Shown: one piece after another, positions 17,263 through 26,027 of the stretch
How positions within the stretch are numbered: position 1 is the stretch's first letter
Layout: each line of letters begins with the position of its first letter
Source of the DNA: Rhodocyclaceae bacterium
GTDB taxonomy: Bacteria > Pseudomonadota > Gammaproteobacteria > Burkholderiales > Usitatibacteraceae
Direction of reading: 5' to 3'
Length of the DNA: 56,934 nucleotides
Assembly (NCBI GenBank): GCA_020247395.1
Contig: JADCJC010000013.1
Coordinates: 1 to 56,934, forward strand
Notes under the pieces: generated by a model
The model's database searches: none
What the model was told of the DNA's origin: nothing
What the model saw: the letters and a program-made list of their open reading frames with translations, nothing else
Translations under genes and position numbers: made by a program

Positions 17263-18018
17263 TTATACGCGGGCATCTTCAGCCGCTTGTGCCTGAAAAC
17301 GCCCGCCGATACTGGCGATCCAATCTTGGAGAATCGCCGCCGTCTGTGATGGTTGTTCGAGCGGCGCGAGATGTCCGGCCTCACCGATTAACCGGAACTG
17401 CGCTTGTGCCAGCTGTGCGGCCATCTGTCTATGTTGCGCTGGTGGACACAACGTGTCGAATTCTCCACACGCTACGAGCACTGGTTTCTGAATACACGAG
17501 AGCAGCGGCCAATAGTCGATTCGCGACGCCAGCGCTGCAGACTGCTTGAAAAATGTTGTTAGGCCGGCATCCGCCGCCATGGCCAACACGGTTGCCTCGA
17601 CGGCTGGTGACACCGCCAGCGGAAAGTAGCTGGGCAATAAGTGTGACCGCACCACGGCCTGGAGGCCGTTGTCACCCGCAAGGCGTGCTTGGTCTAGTTG
17701 CTGCTTGCGTGCACGACGTTTAGCCTCGGTATCGGCGCGGGGATTGGTGTCAAACAACGCTAACCCCACGATACGCTCCGGCGCTAATCGCCACATCTCA
17801 AGGGCTACCATGCCACCCATCGAGACACCAGTCGGCAACAACAATCCGGTGGTGACCGATAACGCGCGTTCGGCCATCGCCTCCACGCAATCTAGCGCGC
17901 CAAAATCGACAAATTGCTTCCGCCATTGCGGATCAAGACGCTCGGCAACGGGCTGCCAGACGCGCATGTCGCACAATGTTCCAGGAAGCAGGACCAGTGT
18001 CGGTGTTGACACATTCAT
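17263..18018 (-). CDS. Alpha/beta hydrolase
   Basis: A 251-residue single-domain alpha/beta hydrolase. The oxyanion-hole segment is LLPGTLCD near the start, the nucleophile S66 is in GVSMGGM, an aspartate follows in CGEFDTLCPP, and H is in EAGHLAPLE. This is the MhpC/enol-lactonase type of esterase, likely cytoplasmic. It starts 9 bp after the cupin gene in the five-gene operon. Its last 16 residues and stop are encoded by a copy of the dispersed palindromic repeat (17264-17318), so the natural C-terminus has probably been replaced or extended. The substrate is unknown; opening of a lactone made by the dehydrogenases is one possibility. Confidence 0.85.
   Translation of the reverse strand: MNVSTPTLVLLPGTLCDMRVWQPVAERLDPQWRKQFVDFGALDCVEAMAERALSVTTGLLLPTGVSMGGMVALEMWRLAPERIVGLALFDTNPRADTEAKRRARKQQLDQARLAGDNGLQAVVRSHLLPSYFPLAVSPAVEATVLAMAADAGLTTFFKQSAALASRIDYWPLLSCIQKPVLVACGEFDTLCPPAQHRQMAAQLAQAQFRLIGEAGHLAPLEQPSQTAAILQDWIASIGGRFQAQAAEDARV
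17264..17318 (-). repeat. Dispersed palindromic repeat, copy A
   Basis: Inverted arms CGGGCATCTTCAG and CTGAAAACGCCCG around a 9-nt centre. It matches copies at 39827-39880, 43688-43746 and 51098-51149. This copy lies inside the 3' end of the hydrolase gene and encodes SIGGRFQAQAAEDARV. Confidence 0.7.
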
Positions 18019-18027
18019 CGGACGGGT

Positions 18028-19059
18028 TCAGGCTAACGAAGCGGTAGCGACCACCGCCGCCTGCGGGCGCACTATAAACACTTCAGCGTCGTCACTCGCC
18101 TCTAGCCATCTTGCCGTATTGGCAGGCGCGCTAAAGGTGTCGCCGGCCGCGAGCGCCACACATGCTTCGTTACCCATACCCAAGGCAACGGCAGTCTTTG
18201 CGTGCCAATCGAGGCGCCCACGATGGACTAACAACACTTCGCTCACGTTAACTGAATATGCGGCGCTGCGCGCACCAGCTTTTATGGTCAGTCGTCGAAC
18301 GGTGAATCCATGCGCGCTACTGATGGGTGCCGTCCCGTGAGCATCGGCAAGAATTACTGCTGCATCATCGACACCCTCGGCGATAAGGGGCGAGGTGTGG
18401 TCGGTAACCAGACTTGTACGGCGGGCCACGTTGGCAAACATTTCTGCGGCCGTGGGTACCCTAATGTACGCAATCTCATCAGCTCGCGAAGGGCGCACCG
18501 CCGCCTCGTCAACAGGAATGCTCTCTCCCAGGGTGGTGTCGACCAAGCGCCCGCTTTCTAGCAGCACCAAGCCGTGGTCGCGCGCCTTTTCGATCACATG
18601 TGGTGCCCAATGCACACGACCAGGGTCGTCGCCGCCGAGAACCGCAAACATGAAGCCGACGTCCTCACCGACGTTCTCAAATCCGCGAAAGACATGAATC
18701 GGAATCGAGATGGTGTCGCCCGGGTACAATACAACCTCTCCCGCGTCGCCGTGTTCACCCCAAAAAAATCGCCATGTGCCCGTGTGGATGATGAACACTT
18801 CGGCACTGTCGTGGCTGTGCAGCGAGTTGGTGCAACCCGGTGGTTGTCGTGCCGCTCCGATGTTGAAGCCGTGCGGCTCACGGATATGTACATGTTGCCT
18901 TGGGTTTTCTGCCACCCCCGGGCCGATGATGGTGAAGTTTTCTTTCTGATCGCTGCCGGGGCTACGAGCATCAATGAAGGCGTTGGTACACGGAATCAAC
19001 TCAGCGTAACGGACCAGCCGTTCTGCCAGCGGAGTCGACAACCGGGGCACGCTGTTCAT
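18028..19059 (-). CDS. Two-domain cupin protein
   Basis: A 343-residue protein. The first cupin (about 60-150) has the metal motif HSHDSAEVFIIHTG and a downstream PGDTISIPIHVFRGFEN. The second (about 250-330) is degenerate, with VSEVLLVHRG and GDTFSAPANTARWLEA but without the full histidine set. A metal-binding dioxygenase, isomerase or sugar-sensing role is possible; the family fold does not decide. The start overlaps the SDR stop by 4 bp (ATGA) and the stop lies 9 bp before the hydrolase, so it is translated with the operon. No specific function is assigned. Confidence 0.82.
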   Translation of the reverse strand: MNSVPRLSTPLAERLVRYAELIPCTNAFIDARSPGSDQKENFTIIGPGVAENPRQHVHIREPHGFNIGAARQPPGCTNSLHSHDSAEVFIIHTGTWRFFWGEHGDAGEVVLYPGDTISIPIHVFRGFENVGEDVGFMFAVLGGDDPGRVHWAPHVIEKARDHGLVLLESGRLVDTTLGESIPVDEAAVRPSRADEIAYIRVPTAAEMFANVARRTSLVTDHTSPLIAEGVDDAAVILADAHGTAPISSAHGFTVRRLTIKAGARSAAYSVNVSEVLLVHRGRLDWHAKTAVALGMGNEACVALAAGDTFSAPANTARWLEASDDAEVFIVRPQAAVVATASLA

Positions 19060-19844
19060 AACAAGGCCCGCCCGCCATCGACATCAAACACCACGCCAGT
19101 GGAAAACACAAAATGGGTAGCGCATGCCACCACCGCTTGCCCGACCTCTGTTGGTGTACACAAGCGGCTCAACGGTGTGCGCGTCACCTGTTCGTCGCGC
19201 CAACGGACATCAAGTTGCTTTACGAACTCGGTGTCCACCAAACCAGGTGCAACAGAGACCACGCGAATGTCGGGCGCCAATGCGCGCGCGAGCGATTTGG
19301 TGAGGTTATCTAGGGCAGCTTTTGAGGCGCAGTAGGCAATATTGCTGCCCATCGCCGACTTTGCGGCAATCGACGAGACGTTTACCACCAAGCCGTCAGC
19401 GTGGCGTTGTAGCAGCGATTTCATCGCGCGAACGAGCGCGATTGGCCCGCGCACGTTAGTCGAAAAGATTTCGTCGATCAGCTTGTCGTCAAGTTCAGCC
19501 AAGTTTGCATGTGCCACGAATCGTGTCACCCCCGCGCAATTGACCAGCACATCGAGCCTGCCAAAGCGCTGCTCGATTTCTTGTGCCAGACCTGCCAGTG
19601 CAATACTATCGGTGACCGGCGCGGCCAACGCGATGTGGGGACTTTCAGCAGAGGTGGCGCAACTTGACATGGCAGTTACCAGCGCTTTCGCTGCGGCCGC
19701 AGACTGGTGATAACCGACTACAACGGTTACCCCTTCTTCGGCCAAGGCACGGCAAATGGCCGAACCAATGCCTCCAGCACCGCCTGTCACTAGGGCTACT
19801 TTGCCTACTAACTTGCCGGGCACGGTGACGTTTGAATCATGCAT
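19056..19844 (-). CDS. Short-chain dehydrogenase/reductase
   Basis: A 262-residue classical SDR: cofactor motif TGGAGGIG at residues 20-27, NCAG at 102-105, catalytic S158, Y171 and K175 (YCASK), and the PGLVDTEF loop. No acidic residue clearly follows the second strand (VVVGYHQS), so NADP preference is possible. It overlaps the HisD-like gene by 8 bp and the cupin by 4 bp, indicating tight translational coupling. It probably performs a second oxidation or reduction on the operon's substrate. FabG is ruled out by context rather than sequence. Confidence 0.9.
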   Translation of the reverse strand: MHDSNVTVPGKLVGKVALVTGGAGGIGSAICRALAEEGVTVVVGYHQSAAAAKALVTAMSSCATSAESPHIALAAPVTDSIALAGLAQEIEQRFGRLDVLVNCAGVTRFVAHANLAELDDKLIDEIFSTNVRGPIALVRAMKSLLQRHADGLVVNVSSIAAKSAMGSNIAYCASKAALDNLTKSLARALAPDIRVVSVAPGLVDTEFVKQLDVRWRDEQVTRTPLSRLCTPTEVGQAVVACATHFVFSTGVVFDVDGGRALL

Positions 19845-21132
19845 TCAAAGCCGCAACTGGAGAAAGTCGGCGAACACGGATGTCAGCTTGCTCTTGGTGA
19901 CCGGCAAAATGTTCCAGTCCGCAGAGCCGTGAGCAGTACTCACCGATCGTGACGGAAGCTTCATCGGTCAGCACCCGCTGATAGGTGTGGGTTTTGATGA
20001 ACTTGCCGACCCAGAGCCCGCCGGTGTAGCGCCCAGCTCGATTGGTCGGCAACGTATGGTTGGTGCCGATCACCTTGTCGCCATACGACACGTTGGTACG
20101 GTGGCCGAGAAAAAGCGCGCCGTAGTTACGCATATGTTGCAGAAACCAATCCGGATTTTTGGTCATTACTTGGACGTGCTCAGAACAGATGCGCTCCGCT
20201 TCTTCGAGCATTTCCGCGTCCGTGTCACACAAAATAATTTGCCCGTAGTCGCGCCATGCCACGCTCGCGACGTCACGTGTGGCTAGGCGCTTTAGCACGG
20301 CGTCAATTTGCGACGGCAATTCATCGGCGATCTTTCGGCTTGTAGTGATACAAACCGCAGGTGAGTTGGGGCCGTGCTCGGCTTGACCCAACAAATCGAC
20401 GGCCACCAGTTCCGCATCGACCGTATCGTCACAGATCACCAGCGTCTCGGTCGGGCCCGCAAACAAATCAATGCCCACCCGTCCATACAACTGACGCTTG
20501 GCTTCCGCGACATAGGCGTTGCCGGGGCCGACCAACATGTCAACGGGTTTAACGTGTTCGGTACCCAAGGCCATCATTGCCACAGCTTGCACACCGCCAA
20601 CCACATAAATTTCATCTGCCCCGGCCAACGCCATCGCGGCCACGATCGCATCTGCTGGTTTGCCCTCGTACGGAGGGGCGCAGGCAATCACGCGTTCGAC
20701 CCCCGCGACCTTCGCGGTCAACACTCCCATATGGGCGGACGCCAGCAGCGGATATTTGCCGCCGGGGACGTAGCAGCCGACCGAACGAATCGGAATGTTT
20801 TTATGGCCTAGGATGACGCCAGGCAGAGTTTCGACCTCGACATCGCGCAGCGACAACATCTGCACCTGCGCAAATCGTTTAATCTGGGCTTGCGCAAACT
20901 TGATGTCGTCTATGGCCTGTTTCGGCAAACGACCGATGCAATCGTCAATTTGGCCAGCCGTCAATCGAAGTGAGTCCGGTACCCATTTGTCGAACTTTGC
21001 CGAGTACTCACGCACCGCCGCATCGCCACGTGCCTCAATATTGGCGAGGATGGTTTCGACAGTCGCGCGAACATTGGCGTCAATTTCCGCCTTTTGACTA
21101 GCGGTCTTGCCGTGTTTGAGTATTTTGATCAT
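19837..21132 (-). CDS. Histidinol-dehydrogenase-family alcohol dehydrogenase, not a histidine-biosynthesis enzyme
   Basis: A 431-residue zinc dehydrogenase of the HisD fold. By alignment with HisD, the zinc ligands are Q250, H253, D352 and H412, and the catalytic pair is E318-H319 (CSEHV). Segments such as [17 protein letters not shown] and GTNHTLPT followed by [14 protein letters not shown] resemble the catabolic branch that includes sulfopropanediol 3-dehydrogenase (HpsN) more than true HisD. There are no other his genes. It would oxidise a primary alcohol to an acid in two NAD-dependent steps. First gene of the leftward operon; two LacI-type operator-like motifs lie upstream. Confidence 0.85.
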   Translation of the reverse strand: MIKILKHGKTASQKAEIDANVRATVETILANIEARGDAAVREYSAKFDKWVPDSLRLTAGQIDDCIGRLPKQAIDDIKFAQAQIKRFAQVQMLSLRDVEVETLPGVILGHKNIPIRSVGCYVPGGKYPLLASAHMGVLTAKVAGVERVIACAPPYEGKPADAIVAAMALAGADEIYVVGGVQAVAMMALGTEHVKPVDMLVGPGNAYVAEAKRQLYGRVGIDLFAGPTETLVICDDTVDAELVAVDLLGQAEHGPNSPAVCITTSRKIADELPSQIDAVLKRLATRDVASVAWRDYGQIILCDTDAEMLEEAERICSEHVQVMTKNPDWFLQHMRNYGALFLGHRTNVSYGDKVIGTNHTLPTNRAGRYTGGLWVGKFIKTHTYQRVLTDEASVTIGEYCSRLCGLEHFAGHQEQADIRVRRLSPVAALNA

Positions 21133-21203
21133 TGGGCCGACCTTGAAATAGAAAAAAAACAGGCGAGCAAAACAAAATCACCCATCTATTTTGACTCAAG
21201 TTG

Positions 21204-21218
21204 TACTGCGAATGCAAA
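21204..21218 (-). promoter_or_regulatory. Operator-like motif 1 (putative LacI site)
   Basis: Reads TTTGCATTCGCAGTA on the minus strand. It lies 72 bp upstream of the HisD-like start. Three near-copies occur at 21291-21305, 25794-25808 and 25904-25918, each in a divergent promoter region of the same locus. Core inverted repeat TGC-N4-GCA. Confidence 0.55.
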
Positions 21219-21290
21219 CAGATGACATACTTATATTCAGAAATCTAGCAATCGTGGCCAACTGCCAGACGAAATAGCATCGATTTTTGG

Positions 21291-21305
21291 CTTGAATTCG
21301 CAGTA
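21291..21305 (+). promoter_or_regulatory. Operator-like motif 2 (putative LacI site)
   Basis: CTTGAATTCGCAGTA, 13 of 15 positions identical to motif 1 and in opposite orientation, 87 bp from it and 105 bp upstream of the SnoaL/NTF2-like start. Confidence 0.5.
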
Positions 21306-21409
21306 GTGAATACAATGCCATCAGCGGATGACGTAGCGTTTCATGGGGCGCGGCACGAATCCCGCAGCAAGAATTCAGCAATTAGTCGGCAAAAGGAGTG
21401 GAAGCCGCA

Positions 21410-22423
21410 ATGACTAACCAAGACCGCAACAACAGTAACTCGCCGTTGGTCGGCTTTGATCCAGAGTTTCGCGATCTAGATCACTATATTCGCGTGATTA
21501 CGGAGCGTATCTGGGAAGGGCGACGCATTGACGACATCCATAAGTACTATAGCGACCCCTGCGTGGTAGAAACGCCCGCGAGTGTGACCACCACGGTTGC
21601 GGACGTGGTTGATGGCACCAAACGCACACTTGCCCAGTTCCCTGACCGGCGATTGTTAGCCGAGGACATCATTCAATCGGGCGACGCCGTCGGTGGTTTT
21701 CTCAGTTCACACCGCATCATTTCGACCATGACTCATCTGGGCGAGGGCGACTTTGGGGCGGCCACCGGCAAACGCATCCATGTGCGCACCATCGCTGACT
21801 GTGTGTGCAAACAAAATCGCATCATTCATGAGTGGTTAGTGCGGGATCAATCTGCGATTGCGTTACAAATCGGCGTCTCGCCGCAGACGCTTGCACAACG
21901 CTGGTTAGATACCAAGCCGGGATGGTCGAAGCCCAGAATACCCGATTCACCAGCAGGTTACCGCTCGGCGTTAACCGATGACCCTGTTGCCTGCGCCTAC
22001 GCCAGCGCGCTGACGCAATTTGCGACGCAGAAGTTGACACCTGCTGGCATGGCGCGTACCTACGACGATGCGGTTCACCAGCTCGGCCCAGGTGGTGTTA
22101 CCCGATACGGCCACGCTGAAGTCGGACACTACTGGCAAACTTTGTTTGCGATTTTTGCGCCGCGTCAATTTGATATTGAACACCTTGCCGTAAATCGGGG
22201 TGACGGTCGCGCCGATCGGGTAGCCGTGCGGTGGCGCGCACAAACGCGACACATCGGCCAGCCGACCTCGCAGTTTGGTCGCGCCAGCGGTAACGCCGTT
22301 GAAATCATGGGTATTAACCACGTTGAGTGCTGGCGAGGCAGGGTGCTACGCGAGTGGGTATTGACCGACGAGATCGCGCTATGGATGCAGGTGTTAGGCG
22401 GCAGACCGGAAAACCACCCATAG
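21410..22423 (+). CDS. Tandem SnoaL/NTF2-like protein (first of two)
   Basis: A 337-residue protein made of two NTF2-fold halves. The first (about 15-160) has YYSDPCVVETPASV and a W-rich IIHEWLVRDQSAIALQIG end. The second (about 185-330) ends in HVECWRGRVLREWVLTDEIALWMQ. SnoaL-like proteins include polyketide cyclases and hydratases; a specific reaction cannot be assigned. The ATG at 21410, 11 nt after AGGAG, is preferred over the GTG at 21398, which overlaps that ribosome-binding site. It is divergent from the HisD-like operon over 277 bp holding two operator-like motifs. A related gene lies at 28809-29798. Confidence 0.8.
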   Translation: MTNQDRNNSNSPLVGFDPEFRDLDHYIRVITERIWEGRRIDDIHKYYSDPCVVETPASVTTTVADVVDGTKRTLAQFPDRRLLAEDIIQSGDAVGGFLSSHRIISTMTHLGEGDFGAATGKRIHVRTIADCVCKQNRIIHEWLVRDQSAIALQIGVSPQTLAQRWLDTKPGWSKPRIPDSPAGYRSALTDDPVACAYASALTQFATQKLTPAGMARTYDDAVHQLGPGGVTRYGHAEVGHYWQTLFAIFAPRQFDIEHLAVNRGDGRADRVAVRWRAQTRHIGQPTSQFGRASGNAVEIMGINHVECWRGRVLREWVLTDEIALWMQVLGGRPENHP

Positions 22424-22437
22424 TCAAAATGCCGACC

Positions 22438-22487
22438 TGACGGGCAGTGTCAGGAGTGATTTGCCCGAAGACGTTTACCCGCTAAGG
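22438..22487 (-). repeat. Possible degenerate copy of the dispersed palindromic repeat
   Basis: Between the convergent SnoaL-like and aldolase genes, the minus strand reads GCGGGTAAACGTCTTCGGGC and ends CTGCCCGTC, which resembles copies C and D in outline with insertions. Weak match, and it could instead be a factor-independent hairpin for the convergent genes. Confidence 0.25.
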
Positions 22488-22509
22488 AGTTTTGTTGCTT
22501 TCTTGTTGG

Positions 22510-23298
22510 CTACGCTGACATACTGCCAAGTCTTGCGGCCAGTGCGCGTGCGCCATCCAGCAAAAACTGCTGATCTGAGGCCAGCATAAAAAACGATGCG
22601 CCAGCACTTTGCCAACGTTCGCAAGTCTCCGTCGGTGGAAAAAACATGCCGACCGTTTTTTGGTGACGTTTGCCCGCCGCGCAGATTTTTTCAACCGCGT
22701 TGACGACCACCGCATCCATCGGGCTACTGGCACCGAGCGAGACGGTGAGATCCATACGACCGACGAACAGACAGTCGATACCTGTAACCTGCGCAATGTC
22801 GTCGAGATTGGCAAGCGCTTCCGCGTCTTCGATCTGGGCAATCAAGGTCGTTGTCATGGCACTAGAGGCAATGTGCGCCGCCATTGATTTAGTCGTATAA
22901 CGCGCCGAACGGCTGGAGCCGGCATAACCTCGTCCGCCGGGGCCGTAGTGGGAGGCTTTCGCAAGCTCGTGCGCTTGTTCACCCGCAACAATGTGTGGCA
23001 GTACGATGCCGGTCGCTCCACAATCAAGGGCGCTCAGAATTTCGCCCGCACAGCTCGACTGCACCCGAACCAGGGACGGCATGTCTGAAGCGCGCAGGGC
23101 GGCAATGCATTGATCTAATTCGAGCCGACCGAACGGAGCGTGTTCAGCATCGATGCAAACACAGTCCAGCGCCGACAGCCCCAACACTTCGCAGACAATT
23201 GGCGATGGCGTCTTCAAAAACGTTCCCATCATGGCAGCTTGTCGGCGCAGCCGGGCACGGAAGCCGGTGATACGGTCAATGTGGTTGATTTCGTTCAT
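22510..23298 (-). CDS. HpcH/HpaI-type class II pyruvate aldolase
   Basis: A 262-residue TIM-barrel aldolase of the 4-hydroxy-2-oxo-acid aldolase family. Alignment with HpaI gives catalytic H53 (IDAEHAPF) and R78, and divalent-metal ligands E157 (QIED) and D183 (GRMDL), all present. It would split a 2-oxo-4-hydroxy acid into pyruvate (or glyoxylate/oxaloacetate-type product) and an aldehyde. Third gene of the LacI operon, 10 bp after the MetE-like gene. Its presence says the pathway makes an oxo-acid intermediate; which one is unknown. Confidence 0.87.
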   Translation of the reverse strand: MNEINHIDRITGFRARLRRQAAMMGTFLKTPSPIVCEVLGLSALDCVCIDAEHAPFGRLELDQCIAALRASDMPSLVRVQSSCAGEILSALDCGATGIVLPHIVAGEQAHELAKASHYGPGGRGYAGSSRSARYTTKSMAAHIASSAMTTTLIAQIEDAEALANLDDIAQVTGIDCLFVGRMDLTVSLGASSPMDAVVVNAVEKICAAGKRHQKTVGMFFPPTETCERWQSAGASFFMLASDQQFLLDGARALAARLGSMSA

Positions 23299-23308
23299 AC
23301 TGGCATGC

Positions 23309-24448
23309 TCACCCTGCGCGCCACAAACGTTTTGTCGCGATGGCAGCGCCTTCGGCGAGTGCCGCTAATTTTGCGTAGACAATTTCAGGATCGACGTTGC
23401 CAAATCCGGCAAACGTGGAGAAGCCGCAATCGGTGCCGGCAATCACCCGGTCTCGGCCAACGATATTGGCAAAACGCTCAATCCGTTCGGCCACCAACAG
23501 GGGATGCTCGATGAAATTTGTCACTGAATCGAGCACCCCTGGAACCAAAATTTTGTCGTCTGGAATCGGTTGATCACGAAACACCGTCCATTCGTGCGCA
23601 TGGCGCGGATTGGCAGACTCAAACAATAACGCCTGCGGTTTTGCACGCAAGGCAATCGGCAGCACTACATCCATCGGTGCATCACAGTGGTGTGGTCCTT
23701 CGTAGTTGCCCCAACAAATGTGCATGCGCACTTTTTCGGCTGGGATATTACGTAACGCTAGGTTGGTGGCCTCAACATGCTGATGAGCGAGACGGACGTA
23801 TTCGGCCTCGGTTTTGTCCTTAAACATCATGTGTCGGCCTAGGCCTAAGTCTGGACAGTCGAGTTGAAGTGTGTGGCCTGCTGAGACAATGGCTTCGTAC
23901 TCAGGACGCATGGCTTCTGCCAGCGCTTCCAGATACGCCTCGTGGGTGGGATAAAACTCATTCGGCTGAAACAACGCGATCACGCCAGGGGAGGCCGCGT
24001 TCATAAACCCGCCCGTCGGCGGTGTGGCGGTCAATGCCGCTCGAAAGTTGGCGAGATCGACGTTCAAGGGCTCTAACGTTTTTGGCGCAATAGGGCCCAC
24101 GCAGCGCGGTCGGCGATAGCTCGGTGTGCCGCCGGATGAGGCCAGACGTTTCATAAAAGACGGAAATGCTTCAAGGTCTTGAGGCGTGCGCCGCGGGCTG
24201 TCGCCAGCAAAGCCAGTGATACGATCCTTGATATAAGTGGCATAGCTAATTTTTGACTGCTCGCCGTCGCTCACTAGATCGATGCCGACTGCAACTTGGC
24301 GCGCCACCACATCGCGAACTGCGGCAGCCATGGTGGACTCAAACTCGGCGACTGCATAACCGCTACCGAGCTCGTGTGCAAAAATTAGCTCTGCGACCCG
24401 CGCAGAGCGCGGGAGACTGCCGACGTGGGTGGTCAGAATACGATCCAA
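23309..24448 (-). CDS. MetE-like zinc-dependent alkyl/thiol transferase (cobalamin-independent methionine synthase II family)
   Basis: A 379-residue single-barrel relative of the MetE C-terminal half. It begins MDRILTTHVGSLPR, and by alignment the zinc ligands H243, C245 (MHICWGNYEG), E277 and C341 (GTDCGFST) are all kept. The N-terminal half of true MetE is missing, so it is unlikely to be a methionine synthase. Family relatives include epoxyalkane:CoM transferase and uncharacterised catabolic proteins. The start is TTG at 24448, behind a strong AGGAGGAGAAGG. It sits between the LacI gene (12 bp) and the aldolase (10 bp), implying alkyl or methyl transfer or thiol chemistry in the pathway. 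Confidence 0.8.
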   Translation of the reverse strand: MDRILTTHVGSLPRSARVAELIFAHELGSGYAVAEFESTMAAAVRDVVARQVAVGIDLVSDGEQSKISYATYIKDRITGFAGDSPRRTPQDLEAFPSFMKRLASSGGTPSYRRPRCVGPIAPKTLEPLNVDLANFRAALTATPPTGGFMNAASPGVIALFQPNEFYPTHEAYLEALAEAMRPEYEAIVSAGHTLQLDCPDLGLGRHMMFKDKTEAEYVRLAHQHVEATNLALRNIPAEKVRMHICWGNYEGPHHCDAPMDVVLPIALRAKPQALLFESANPRHAHEWTVFRDQPIPDDKILVPGVLDSVTNFIEHPLLVAERIERFANIVGRDRVIAGTDCGFSTFAGFGNVDPEIVYAKLAALAEGAAIATKRLWRAG

Positions 24449-24460
24449 TTCCTTCTCCTC

Positions 24461-25573
24461 CTATTGATGCGCGATTTTGCCGAGCCGCGCGGTGCCACCT
24501 TCGACAAATTGTGCGGCGAACACACGCCTCTCTGGCGCTGCCGCGGGATGATTAATAATCGAGGTCACCATCTCAGCGGCCGCCTGCGCCATCTGGTGCA
24601 TCGGCTGACGCAGGGTGGTGAGGTTGTAGCTCAACCACGTCGATGGTTCGACCCCGTCGAAGCCCGCAATCGACAGCTTTTTCGGTACGTCGAGACCAAA
24701 CTCATGGCGCGCGGTGTCGACACAGCCAATCGCCATCACGTCGTTGCCGCAAATAACTGCATCCGGTGTCCGCCCGCGCGTTTGCAGAATCTGTCGCAAC
24801 CCCCGTGCGCCGCTGTCGTAGTCGTAGTTGCCTTGGACCACCACCGGCTCAGGCAGACCAAGTTCGGCCAGCCGCTCGCGCGCGCCGCGAGTGCGTTCCT
24901 GTCCGACAAATGAATCTTTAGGACCGCTGATAATGGCGAAACGCTTGTGGCCAGCTGCCGCAAGACGCGAGACTAATATCCGCGCGCCTTCAATTTGATC
25001 GCAAACTACCGCATTGACGGCGCGCTCCCGCAGCGTTCGATTAAAGAGTACAAACGGGATATGACGGCGCTCGAACTCGGCGACTTGTTTTGGGTTCAGG
25101 CGCGCGGCGGCGATGACGCCGTCGACTTGATATTCCCAGACTTGGGCAACCATTTTATCCGCGTCGCCCTCGTGCGGTAGCGTGAACAACAGCACCCGCA
25201 AGCCATGACGCGCGAACTGTTGGCTGAGTTCGGATAACACTTCCGGGTAATAAAGATTGGTCAGATTCGAGATCAATACCGCGACTAAATTTGAGCGGCG
25301 GGTAATCAGGCTGCGGGCGATCGCGTTCGGCGTATAGGCCAGTTCGTTGGCTGCGGTCATCACACGTACCCGCATCGCCTCCGAGACGCTGGCACCGGGC
25401 TTAAAACAACGCGACACCGCCGACTGCGACACCCCTGCACGTCGAGCGACATCATAAGAAGTCACCAGCGGTGGGCGGCCGGGCGTCTGCGATGATTGGC
25501 CTGATGCCTCTTGTCTCGGGGGCTGCAGTTTGGCAGGTGATTTACGCGTCGAGCGGCTGGTTTTCAATGACAT
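24461..25573 (-). CDS. LacI-family transcriptional regulator
   Basis: A 370-residue LacI/GalR protein. The helix-turn-helix TSYDVARRAGVSQSAVSRCF is at about residues 38-57, the hinge helix is YTPNAIARSL, and the periplasmic-binding-protein-like effector domain follows. About 30 extra residues rich in S/T/K/R precede the usual N-terminus. The frame is open to 25828, but the ATG at 25573 has GGGAAAG in front and is chosen. It is the first gene of a leftward operon with the MetE-like enzyme and aldolase, divergent from the TonB receptor. It likely represses both sides through the 15-bp motifs until a pathway sugar or acid binds. Confidence 0.9.
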   Translation of the reverse strand: MSLKTSRSTRKSPAKLQPPRQEASGQSSQTPGRPPLVTSYDVARRAGVSQSAVSRCFKPGASVSEAMRVRVMTAANELAYTPNAIARSLITRRSNLVAVLISNLTNLYYPEVLSELSQQFARHGLRVLLFTLPHEGDADKMVAQVWEYQVDGVIAAARLNPKQVAEFERRHIPFVLFNRTLRERAVNAVVCDQIEGARILVSRLAAAGHKRFAIISGPKDSFVGQERTRGARERLAELGLPEPVVVQGNYDYDSGARGLRQILQTRGRTPDAVICGNDVMAIGCVDTARHEFGLDVPKKLSIAGFDGVEPSTWLSYNLTTLRQPMHQMAQAAAEMVTSIINHPAAAPERRVFAAQFVEGGTARLGKIAHQ

Positions 25574-25793
25574 TCTTTCCCAGAATGAGACAAACTGATA
25601 AGCGCGAGATGCCGCAGAGCGCATTGCGGGATGGCCGAAACGCCTTTTGGCAACCACCGGCGGTCTGCATGCGTCGTCAAACCATTTTGCCAGATCATAG
25701 CGGCTGGTGCCGCCACAGCCAAATACAAACCCATCCTGGATGCGTCGCGAAGAGGGTAAATCTACAACAGTGCGGAAAAAACGACAAATAGTA

Positions 25794-25808
25794 GACTGCG
25801 AATGCAAA
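25794..25808 (-). promoter_or_regulatory. Operator-like motif 3 (putative LacI site)
   Basis: Reads TTTGCATTCGCAGTC on the minus strand, 14 of 15 positions as in motif 1. It lies 220 bp upstream of the LacI start. Confidence 0.55.
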
Positions 25809-25903
25809 ATTTCTGCTAAATTATTCATGACATGATTATGAGAAGAGCATCACTGCGCCGAATATATGCCTCCAGTCGTGTCGACGAAGCAACAATGAGT
25901 TTT

Positions 25904-25918
25904 TTTGCATGCGAAGTA
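25904..25918 (+). promoter_or_regulatory. Operator-like motif 4 (putative LacI site)
   Basis: TTTGCATGCGAAGTA, 13 of 15 positions as in motif 1 and nearly a perfect palindrome (TTTGCATGCGAA). It is opposite in orientation to motif 3, 110 bp away, and 110 bp upstream of the TonB-receptor start. Confidence 0.5.
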
Positions 25919-26027
25919 CAGAAAGAGTCAGCGATTGCGTGGTCGCGCCCCCTGCATGGGGCGACTTACGGGTGAAGTTGATTGGCCCTTTCGTTAGCAA
26001 TCACAACAATTTTCTTTGGAGGCACGG

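Larger units (their letters stand above)
25574..26027. promoter_or_regulatory. Divergent LacI / TonB-receptor control region (454 bp)
   Basis: No convincing gene lies here, although the LacI frame stays open leftwards to 25828. The region holds operator-like motifs 3 and 4, an AT-rich stretch around 25808-25850 suited to promoters, and the TonB-receptor leader with TTGGAGG (26015-26021) before the ATG. Confidence 0.6.

Noticed and set aside
19837-21132. True histidinol dehydrogenase of histidine biosynthesis
   Set aside because: No his genes around it, catabolic operon context and HpsN-like sequence features.
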